64,000 bases of DNA, taken from Watersipora subatra. Lineage: Eukaryota > Bryozoa > Gymnolaemata > Cheilostomatida > Watersiporidae. Position numbers and translations under genes: made by a program. Shown piece by piece: positions 13,101 to 25,100 of this stretch. Position 1 is the stretch's first letter, and every line of letters begins with the position of its first letter. Under the pieces are notes generated by a model. It ran no database searches, was not told where the DNA came from, and saw only the letters and a program-made list of their open reading frames with translations. The stretch is taken from contig NC_088711.1 in the NCBI RefSeq assembly GCF_963576615.1, positions 13,315,869 to 13,379,868 of the forward strand, written 5' to 3'.

Positions 13101-16100
13101 TGGCGGTCGCTCCATTGATAATCATAACGGATTTCACGCAAAAATTTAGGTAGAAAGAAATAAGATGACCAAGTTTAACCAAAGACCAGTCTCTGTTGTA
13201 AACTTTAGTAGAACTTAATAAAATAAATTGAAAATAAAATCTATAAGAACAAATAAAACTGACTGATACAAAAATAGAAATAAAACTGACTGAGCGCACA
13301 AATAATGACATGTTTAGTCGCTGTTGTTGCCTAAGTTCTCAAGTTCTACTAAAGTTTACCGCAGAGACTGGTCGCAGGTTAAACGTTGTAATCTTATTTT
13401 TTTCTACATACATTTTTGCGCGAAATTCGTTAAGATTACCAATGGAGTGACCGACATAACATCGCAACCAAGCCGCATAGACGGAGGAGAACAATCCCCT
13501 ATAAGTGCAGATGATGCATCAGGTGCAGTACGTCTTGTGAGAAGCTGTTGTGTTGCTCACCCGCTCGACAGAGGGGACACCTCCGCAAAAACAACAGTTT
13601 GTCAAGACAGGCAATCCACAACACTACTGGAACAACTTCTTGTTTCTCATCAGACAAATGGGACTGTGCAGAAGCGTTACACATGCTGTTCTTCTAAATC
13701 AGGGGTGGGCAAACTTTTTGATTCGTGGGCCACAATGGGTTCTAAACTTTGACAGAGGGGCCGGACCAGGAGCAGATGGATGGAGTGTTTTGGTAACCCC
13801 ACCTCACAGGAGAAAAAAATATATATCATGGGATATGGAGAAAACATGTGCTTTAATTTCAAATGAAAATGAACAAAAGCATTACAACAAAAGATCTGTC
13901 TTTAAAGCCCTACAGTATTTAGCTATTTATTGAAATGAGTCTTAAAACACTGAAAATTAAATGAAAAAATAATTCTTTTGTTGCTAACAATTTCTATTTT
14001 AAAGCACCGCAAGTTCTGTTACCTTCTGGATATCATCATCACTCTCCTCCTGACTGTATTTATTTCAAAAACACTAAGAGATTCAGATGTGCTTATCCTG
14101 CTCCTTCTATTCAGTTTGTGTCTCCAGTGCCAAAAATCAACAACGATCAGCGCAAGGACGGAACATTGATAACACGCCACTGCGGAGCGTGTTATATTTG
14201 ATCTTGTGCACATTGTTTGTTTTGACAACATGCGTTCATTTGCGCACCACTTATGTGCGCTCCTTAACAGAAATGACATGTAACATATAAGGCTTACTGA
14301 ACTAATTATTTTTCAAAGCATTTTTACATAATACAAAGGAGAAACTTTCACTTTCAGTGGGAACAGTGCTGTTGGGTCCCCTTTTTAGCCAGCGCATCAA
14401 AGTCTGGAGTAGGTTAAGTGTAGCAATTCTCAGGATGGATCTGCGGTGTTGGTCTGTTAATTGGGATCTGTGGCTGGCCTTGTTGATGTTCATGATGCTG
14501 AACGTCTGTTCACACACGTAGGTCGAGCCGAACAACGCCAGCATCTTCTGCGCTGTCCTCCGGAGATTTGGAAATGCGGCTTCATTGAGTGAAGCATAAA
14601 AGTCATTCAGTTTCAGAGAATTGAACTTCTCTTTTAAGACTGGGTCGGACTGAAGGTCGATCAGTTCGAGCTGCAGCTCCTCTGGAGCTGTTTCGGGGTC
14701 TTGTGACAGGGGACAGGCCACCAACTGAAGTGACTTGTCAATTTTTTCAAAATCAGAAAACCGACGGCAGAATTCTCCGTGCAGCGCATCTAATGACTCG
14801 CTGTATTTTTTCACTTTTGCGCCGGCCTCTTTCAGCGTGGCTAGTGTGGGAAAATGTGTGAACGACTTATTTAAAATTTGCCTAGAGAATAAAACCAGCT
14901 TGGATTTGAAGGCTTTCACGTTTTTGTACATGTCCTGCACAAACTGATCCTTCCCCTGTAGTTTCATGTTGAGCTCATTCATGTGTGAAAATACGTCCGC
15001 AGCAAACGCAAAGTCACACAGCCAGCACTTGTTGCTCAGCTCTGGAAATTCGTCAGCCTTTCCCTGTAACTCCAAAAATGCACCAATCTCCTCTTTGAGC
15101 TCCCACACTCGTTGAAACACTTTGCCCAAACTTGACCAGCGGACTCTGGAGTGATAAAGCAGGTATTGGTGATCCGCATCAGTTTCCTATAGAAACGTAA
15201 TGAACTGACGGTGCTGAAGTTCCCTTGCGCGAATAAAGTTGACGAGTTTCACGGCAGGATTCACAACATGATTCAGCTGTAATACCGATTTACGTAAAGA
15301 TTCCTGGTGGATGATGCAGTGGAGAAAAATAACATCCTGGTCAGGATTTTCATCTTTTACTTTATTCTGGATTCTCCTCAGCAGGCCAACGTTTTTCCTT
15401 GTTAAATTCGGAGATCCATCTGTGGTGACGTTGATAAGTTTACTCCAAGGGAGCTTCCAATTTTCGATGACAGCGGACACCCGGTCATACAAGTCTTCTC
15501 CCCGTGTTTGTCCTTTCAGAGACTCCATTGTCAAAAACTCCTCCGTTATTTCAAGTGTCGTTAATCCCTCGGATAAAAAAGAGGAGCTGAGCAGTGTCTT
15601 TAACATCGTTGCTTTCATCCAGTGCTAATGAATATAACGTGAATGACTCCGCCTTTTTATTTAAGTTGCTGGTGATATCTTTATCTATTAGTTCCACACG
15701 GCGAGTCACTGTCCTGCGCAATAAACTGATTTTTTCAAATTTGTCTTTGCTCTCTGGGCACAAGACACTTGCTGTCTCCACTATACATTCTTTTAAAAAC
15801 TCGCCTTCAGACAGAGGCTTGCTGGCCTCTGCCAGTTTGAATGAAAGCATAAAACTGGCCTTGGTACTTGACTCCTGAATGGCAGTTTGGCGGTGAAAAA
15901 AGTTTTGTCGAGCCTGTAAATTAGCCGCCAACTTCTGAGCAGTAGCTTCCCGTTCTTTCGTTGATAGCTTGCTAGCATAGTTAGCATGCTTTGTAGTAAA
16001 GTGACGGCTAATATTATATTCTTTAAAAATCGCCACAGTTTCGTGACATATCAGGCATACAGCAGACGATCGGTGTTCAGTGAAAAAATGTTTAGTTGTC

Positions 16101-19100
16101 CACTCCTTATTGAACACTCGACATTCTCTGTCCACTTTCCTTTTCTTAGGTCCGCTCATCTTTACACAAGGACTGAGGGGTCAAAAAGCAAACGTGGAGT
16201 ACCGTAATATGCGGAACCTCAACAAAGTCGATGTATCTAGAGTGCGCGATCTAGTGGGAACACATTAGAATTGCAGGGAAAATACAACATTAAACCATAA
16301 CTGTCACGAACAACTTTTATCGTATTTACTAGGTAAATCAGACACGCTGATTCCGATTTTGCACTCAAAATAAAGATTAGGCCATTAACCTTCAAAGTCA
16401 TTTAGGCTTTTTTAAAGCGTTTCAATATCCGTTTCAAAAACAACACAATCGGCATTACAAGCTCCGCCCATTTAGAATTACAAGTCCGATTTAGAATAAT
16501 AGGATGGGTGTCTTAAAACACATTACTATCTAAATCCAGCCTGTAAAATAATTTCATTTTTTATGAAAGGTATATAAACTATTTAAAATTGCTCGTAGCT
16601 TGTTACATGACGTTTAAATGGGCTGAACGCCGAGAAAAATGAGCTCAAAAAGCGCGGTTTTATTACAAGCTAGCGTTGTTATCGCGCTTTTTAAAATATG
16701 CAATGCTAAATAGCTTATCTACCTTTCAAAACAGACTGATATTATTTTTAAGGCTGAATTTAGATATTGATGGATTTTAAAACACCCATCTCTATTATTC
16801 TAAATCGGTCTAAACATCCCTACGTAACTTCTGTTCCTAAAAAGCTAGGTTATGTCAAGTATTTATGGACGGAGTGTGTTATGGCGATCGTGTTGTTTTC
16901 GAGACCGATATTAAAACGCTGTAAAAAAGCCTTCACTACTCTGAAAGTAAGTAGACTAATCTTTATTTTGAGTGCAAAATTGGAATCAGCATGTCTGATT
17001 TACCTAGTAAATACAATAAAAGTTGTTCGTGACAGTTATGGTTTAACAAAGTTTATTTATTTAATTTCTTCAAGTTCGGCGGGCTGGATTAAAAAGTTTA
17101 ACGGGCCGCATGTGTCCCCCAGGCCGTAGTTTGCCCATGCCTGTTCTAAATGATTGAGAATTGAAAATGATTGAAAAAGTGTAGATGCAAAATCTTATTT
17201 TATATATAAATTGTATCTGTAAATATTAAGATATGCAATGACATAACTAGTAAATATATATTTTACAAACTGACCTAACTTGCTTCAGAAGTGACAAAAA
17301 TCTTTAATTATAACCAAAAATAAATTATTCTGTCCAAACTAACCTCCACAAACAACAACCTGCATGTAAAGACTAAAGCACTAACCGTCAGTAGAGTGTT
17401 GCAAAGCATTTGAAGGGGTGGATAGGGAAACACCCCTTGCAGACGCTATCTCCTCCAGTTGGCTCAACATCTCATCTATCAGCGGCCTTTCTCGAGGATC
17501 AATCTGAAATGCTTGCTCTGCAATGTTACACACGCAATAGGAACAACTTAGTTGTAGCATTTATCTTCACCCAATGAACAAAGCTTCATATAATGCCAGG
17601 TACAATAGTTCCTGATATCGTAATATACCACCGTTAGCATAATATACTATCATATTAGCATAATATAACATTATTAGCTGAAAATAGTACCATTAGCATA
17701 GTCTATCTGACTCAAACAGTTACAACTGATAAGACAGTGTGATACGCAAGCACCATTACCTCCACTATTTCTACTGCTACTACTACTGCTGCTACTGCTA
17801 CTACCGCTGCTACTACTACTGCTACTAGTACTGCTGTTACTACTACTGCTGTTGCTACTACTACTGCTACTGCAACTGTTACTACTATTGCTGCTACTAC
17901 TGTTACTACTACTGCTATTGCTACTATTACTGCTGTTACTACTACTACTACTACTGCTACTACTACTACTACTTCTGTTACTACTATTGCCGCTATTACT
18001 GCTACTACTACTGTTACTTTTACTGCTATTGCTACTACTACTGCTGTTACTACTGATGCTGCTACTACTGTTACTACTGCTACTATTACTACTACTACCT
18101 AATCAGACAGTAAAGAGGATAGTCAAAACTATTAGTGTAGCTCTGGAAAACAGCCATCTAAAGCAGTTGATTTGAGAAACTCAAGCTATTTACATTGCAA
18201 GTCAAGCTGATTTAGAAGCCAATATCCGATTGGTCAGACAAAACTACTGTAATTCAACACCTAGAATATAGAAACTGTAAGCATACCGGTAAGACTTACA
18301 ATAGTTTACAGTGAACCGAATTAAACTATTGATCTAAGACTGTGAACAGCTTCACATGTCTGATTCACAACTCATCCTTATACTTTCACGTTTTGCTCTA
18401 GAATACAGAACTAACTATGTAACTAGGGCAACAGATCTATTGATTCTTATAGCAATGTAACTAGGGAAACAGATCTATTGATTCTTATAGCAATGTAACT
18501 AGGGAAACAGATCTATTGATTCTTGTAGCAATGTAACTAGGGTAACAGATCTATTGATTCCTATAGCAATGTAACTAGGACAACAGATCTATGAATTCTT
18601 ATAGCAATGTAACTAGGGCAACAGATCTATTGATTCCTATAGCAATGTAACTAGGGCAACAGATCTATTGATTCCTATAGCAATGTAACTAGGGAAACAG
18701 ATCTATTGATTCTTATAGCAATGTAACTAGGGCAACAGATCTATTGATTCTTATAGCAATGTAGCTAGGGCAACAGATCTATCGACTCCTACAGCAAGTA
18801 ACATGTAACTAGCAAGTAACATAATAAAGTTGAACTCAAACGAAATTTGTTAGCTAAAAACTTACGAATCAATTGATGAAATATTGTGTACTCTCTATCA
18901 AACTCTGGAATAGTGTACTTGGCATTGATGATTCGCAGTTTGGCTGAATCCTCGTATGGGTGGGTCATGAAACACATCTGGTAGAGTACGCAGCCGAGTG
19001 CCCAGATGTCCTGAGCCTCAGTAATTGGGAAGTTCTGATATAAATCAAGCATCTCAGGAGTTCTGTACATGGGTGTCGTATGCTTGGCGATCTACATACA

Positions 19101-22100
19101 TATAGCACATACATGAAAACTGGCCAATGTACCAGTTAGCTTAACAATTGGTTATCTGGTACACAGGCTGTCTTATACCAGAACTGTACAAGAACTAGGT
19201 ACAAGAACTGGCTATGCTCGGTGATGAGACAGCCTATGTACCAGTTAGCTTAAGAACAGCTAGCTAGTGAATGTTATCTTTTAAACTGAATGAAATATAG
19301 TAACTTCAGCCAGCATCATTTGCACTTCAATTGGCGTAAAAGAATAAAAATCAAGCACATACTTCTTCCTCTACAAGGCCTCGCTCATTGGCAGACCAGC
19401 TGATATCAGGGTAGTAGCACTTGGTAGTAGCGCTACCAAAGTCACACAATTTGACTGTACCATCCCCAGCCAGAAGAAGGTTTTCCAACTGCAAGACAGA
19501 CCGGTAAGTTAGCGATGAGAGTTGCCACCCTTGTTCAGAGCAATGAGCTATGGAATAGCTGGCCTGCTCCGAAAGACACAATATTCTTCCTTCCACATGC
19601 ATATATAATATACCTTACATGTATATCTCGTTAGAACTAAGTGCAACACTATCCTCTAGAAGAACGAAAGGCAAATATTATAGGCAAAAAAAAAGTAATA
19701 TTGAAGAGATCGGTACTTAATTAAGTGGAGGTTTTATCTATGGGTGCATAGATAATTCTATGTGATATAAGATTTTCAAAGGAATCCATTGCTTCAAACA
19801 AAAGTTGATTGCACCATCAGATTCTATTCTGATATAATGACGTTTTGTAGATTAGAAATTGAAAACCCAGAAGTTACTATCAATTACTGACAAATTTAAA
19901 TGTTAAATACATATGAAAATGCTGTCCAGTTATACTCTTTAGGACACGATGCGTAGTTGCAAACAAAACGTTTTTTTTAACCGGTTCTTCTAGAAAAATA
20001 CATATTCACATCTGATTTTCAATGAATAGAAACCGCGTCAGCAGCAGTTCTAACTGACAATACTTTACGGTGATACCACAAAACTCAAATGAAAATCTAA
20101 TTAAGATTTGCCAAACCAGAGTGTACTGGAGACCATAGGAACTAGGAATACTTTACCACTGTATCAACATTGGCAAACTTTACACAAGACCAATGTTTCA
20201 GCAGTGGTGTTTGTCTTCCTATAGATGAGGCCATTGCAACATCCTCCTGTACTTAAATATAAAAACAAAGAAGTGAACAGACTCCGGAGTGTCTCCCAAG
20301 TAGCTAGATGCTTGTTATGCATTATTGTCTTGCTATTGCAGCCAGACCAACTAGTTCATTAGATTACTTTCAGGGGTTAAAAATGCATACCATAATTTGG
20401 TAACAGATTGTTAAATTTTAATTTAATGATTCACCATATTACCCCTCAGACTACTTGGATAAGCTGAGTGTCAATCATAATCCAGTGAACTATTAGACTA
20501 TAGCTTACTTATGATGCAACAAAGGCTCTAACTCGTTAACACTCTTTAGAAAACCACCTCATGCTCTCAGAATGAGAAATTACGTGTGTAAAAAGTCCTG
20601 CATATTTGTGGTGAAGTGAACCTTTGGGCTAAAGAGTAAACTGATTCAGACAATTACTAATATTAAGTGTATAGCTAGGCTACATGCATTTCACACAAGA
20701 TAGCTAAATTCTCAACATCCCTAACAAGTTAGCTGATGGCAATGAATGACAGGTGTCAGCATACCCCCAGTCGCTACTCCACCATACTTATTAAGCAGCC
20801 TTTGCAAATACAGGCGTCAACTGAATCAATTTTATCAAGATGGAAGCTTTGGTTTGGTTCACTACAGTCACCCATACACTTCATCAAAACCCTAGCTAAT
20901 TCTACTGCATTGCTTGATGAACTATTAAGAAAAGCTTCCAACTTTACAAAAGCCACCGATATGGACTTACGGGTCTAATTAACTCAATTGCACAGACTTT
21001 AGTCCTGCTGTCATATAACTCAGCCTAAGAGACAAGGATTCTATATCTGGGGATCACCAGGCAAACCAATCCAGCTGAATGTTGTAAACTTTTTTCTTGC
21101 AGCAAAAACTTACAAAGCTTATTAGTGTTATTAATCCGTTTTATTAGAAGAACAATATAAAGGCCTGAAAGGTTGAGAGCAGCTAACGATTCATATTAGC
21201 ATAAATTAATGGCAGATTATGTAATATACATACAATAGCATTAGTGAAGAGGAACCATTATATATTTGACTAACACTAACTGATGCACCGTAATTTTAAT
21301 CACAACTGAATAAAACCTAATAATTTGACTTATTTCTGACACTAAAACAAACCTTTAGATTGAATGTCCAGCGCACTTCTAAACTCGTGTAACCCTCCCT
21401 AACCTCAATAGCACTGAATAAACACATGTTTATGACATGCACTTACAAGTGACAGCTGTTTACTGGTATTATTTTGTTTTCTTGTCAAAAACGTAAAAGG
21501 TTCACTTGTGGCAATGTCTAGACACCAAATATAAGGTTTTCGCATATTAAACTTCTGTAAAAAGTCTTTCATTCTTTAAAGTTGAACTCTGCTATGTCTA
21601 ATAGATTACATTTCTCCTTATTTCAAAAGCAAACCTTCTCAGAATACAGCATACACTAAATGTATCTGCACTTTCACTTGAACCAGAAATCATGGTGACC
21701 AAGATACCTATATGTAGTTGTGAAATACACTAGGGGAAGGCTTCAACCAACCTTCATGTCCCTGTGTATAATAGGCATTTGCCTGTTGTGCATATGCTGT
21801 ACAGACTTGCAGACTTGATAGAAGAGCTGTAGCACCTGGTCGGGAGGCAAAGCCCGTCCCCTCTTGTTATACAGCTCCACGATGCTGGCTGTTAATGACA
21901 TATATCAGGGCACCATCATGTTGCGGTAACAGATGGCATTAAATTGAATTCATAGCAAACTACATTGCATCATAATCCACTAGACGCTCTTGCAGTTAGT
22001 AAATTATGTTACTTTGGCCAAGATAAATGCTCAGGATAGCGCTAGATACTAGAGCCTGATATGAACTATCAACTGCCGAAATGTGTAACCTGATAAGCTA

Positions 22101-25100
22101 TCTCGATGCCACCTCCCCTCACTCATCAGTATCAGTGCACCGGCAATACAATCTCACCTATCTCTAGTTATTCAACTTTCCATCGGCTACTATACCCACA
22201 CACAACTGCTACATAAATTGTAATTAACTGAATTTCTACTTACAAGGACACAGTTCAGTTAGCAATAAATACTCAGTCTGGCCATGACCCGATTCGCTTT
22301 GTCCAATCGAGGCAGCTGACACAAATTGAAGAATATTTGGATGGCCGGATAAGCGTTTCTATAGAATATTGATGATTGAGGAACACAACCAGATAGATAA
22401 TTGCCTGCGAGGAGTGGGAAGCTTGTAAGAGCAATCAATAGAAGCTGACTTATTGACAAGCAATAGCGGCAGCAAGTGAACGGCAGCGAGTGAATGAACT
22501 TGAATAGAAAAATGAAGTTCAGTAAAGTACTACACATTATCATCATTTGTGAGCAAGACTCATCTTAATTGACAACACAAACATTCGCACTAAGCAGCAT
22601 TGCATTACCTATACATACATGTATGTAGGGAGGGCACGATTAATATTATATATAGGGAGGTCATGAATAATATCATATATAGAGAGGGCATGAATAATAT
22701 TACATGTAGGGAGGGTATGATTAATATGAGGGCATTAAGGAGGGCATGATTAATATTATATATAGGAAGGGCAGACTAATATTATATATAGGGAGAGCAT
22801 GATTAATATAATATATAGGGAGAGCATGATTAATATAATATATAGGGAGGGCATGATTAATATTATATCTAGGTAGGGCAGATTAATATTATATATAGGT
22901 AGGTCATGAATAATATCATATATAGGGAGGGCATGATTAATATTATATCTAGGTAGGGCAGATTAATATTATATATAGGGAGGTCATGAATAATATCATA
23001 TATAGGGAGGGCATGATTAATATTATATCTAGGTAGGGCAGATTAATATTACATATAAGGAGGGCATGATTAATATTATATATAGGGAAGGCATGATTAA
23101 TATAATATATAGGGAAGACATGATTAATATTATATGTAGGGAGGGCATGATTAATATTAGCAAAGGATACCAGGAAGCGTATTTCCTGAACAATGGCTTT
23201 GTCCTTCTCGTCATCATTGGCGAGTAACCTCTGCAACATATGAACATATGACAAGTTCTGAAGTCATCAGAGAGCAACCTCTGCAACATATGAACATATG
23301 ACAAGTTCTGAAGTCATCAGAGAGCAACCTCTGCAACATATGAACATATGACAAGTTCTGAACTCATCAGAGAGCAACCTCTGCAACATATGAACATATG
23401 ACAAGTTCTAGAGTCATCAGAGAGCAACCTCTGCAGCATATGGCCAGACAAGTTTTAGACAGTCATCGTTAGTACCAGTCTGTGCTGCCCCACATCCGCT
23501 CCTGAGTCTGCCATGATCTAATGGTAGTGTTACTAAGTATGTGAGGAAACTAACACCAAAACAAAAGCATCTGTTTTAAATATCTAAAATCTAAATACAT
23601 TGATAAGCTAAATAGATCAATGATGCTTGCACTGCATTAGGAAAGTGAGTTAAATAGAAAAAACAGCCTATAATGAAACAAACAAACATGCCGAATGTCC
23701 TGTTTGCAAGTTAGGCACAAATTATAAGTTGTCCAAAATCTATTGCAGTAACATTTAAAAAAGGAACAGAGGAGAGAATCTGACCGGCTGACAATTTGGC
23801 AGCAAGTTTTACTGGCGGTTTCGCATGAAACTTGCAGAACTATCAAATGAAAATTGCAAAGTCAGTTAGAAAATTTGTTTAACCATGACTGAGTGAAGCA
23901 GCAAAATGGTAACCCAAGCCTCTTTTTCACGAACAGATACGTGCATGGTGAGAATTCTGGGACAAGCGTGTAAATGCAACCCACTAAACGGGTGGTCACA
24001 CGAGAGCCGAACGAACTAAATGACGCAAAACGACGGCGGTGTCAGTTGTAAACTGTTCGGCCGAAAACATTTCTGGGCGAAACGAACCATTTCGGACCTG
24101 CTCGGAATTTCGTAGCCGAACCCCTGCTTTTATTGGCTGGTTAAAATTTTAGTGAGCACGCGTCATATTTTTCCTTATGTGTGAGCAAAGTTAAAAAAGA
24201 CATGGGACGATTTTTTCATTTTGTTAATTTTACAACATGAAGCAGTTTACGACAACTGGTCACCCGGACTACATAAAAAAAGATGACGTCATTTACAATA
24301 TCTGGTCCTTCATTTCGAACGAAATGAGAGCACAAAACTATATAGAAGTCGTTGGTAAATAAGTAAAATAAGTAAAAGGCGTCATCCATTGCCACATGAT
24401 GATATATTGTAAAAGGATTGTGCCGGGTTTTACTCAGGCACAATTTAGCTTGTGATTGTGTTGCATAAATGTAAGATGTTGCGCTTAAGTGTTGCATAAA
24501 TGTAAGAAAATGAGTGTGGTTTGCTTCCGTGTAGAATAGAAGTAGATATGTAGAAGTAATGTGTCATACTCATCCTGATGAAGAATCGTTGACTGATTTA
24601 TTTATGTAAAACCACAGAAGGCCTACTATGATAAAGACTGTTTTTGTCTGTTATGTACTCAGCATAGAAAAACATTCATATGTTAACAAAAAATATAATT
24701 TTGTTGATGGGAAGGGTTGGCAAAATCTTAGTATCAAGTGATTGGTTTTGAGCAGCTGATAGATCTTCTGATAAGTCTGCTGCGTAATTATAATTAATAA
24801 TTGTTCATCAAAAGTTTTTTGTTTACAATAGAAATATTCAGCTCAAATACATAAAAACTACCAATAAAACAGTGTCCTGTCTCCATGCATATGGTATCTA
24901 GGGAGTGAAGTGACTTCGGATGCCGTGTGACATGTAGCTTAGCCGACCGAGCCAAAACAACCTCCGAACCTAAGTCAGTTCGGCCATCGTGGTCACACGA
25001 TGGCCGAATGGTTAGGTGACTTACGCCGTGGTCACACGGCTTAAGTCACCTAGCAGAACACATTGCAAGCTTCAACCTATGATATCTTTAGCTTATCACA

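Larger units (their letters stand above)
13700..17143 (-). mobile_element. hAT transposon, 3.44 kb, 8-bp target duplication
   Basis: The left end reads CAGGGGTGGGCAAACT. The right end read inward on the other strand is CAGGCATGGGCAAACT, which differs at two of 16 bases. The element is flanked by perfect direct repeats TTCTAAAT (13692-13699 and 17144-17151), diagnostic of hAT insertion. It carries a damaged transposase (14302-16159, minus) and a second palindromic element (16290-17046). It lies in intron 8 of the GAK-like gene, 243 bp short of exon 8. Confidence 0.95.

Noticed and set aside
12953..13752. Paired reading frames on both strands starting MTNCCFCG and MLPKFSS
   Set aside because: They are mirror-image translations of the fold-back element arms and the start of the hAT end.
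17852..18175. Long poly-leucine reading frame
   Set aside because: It is produced entirely by the CTA/CTG trinucleotide repeat in GAK intron 7.
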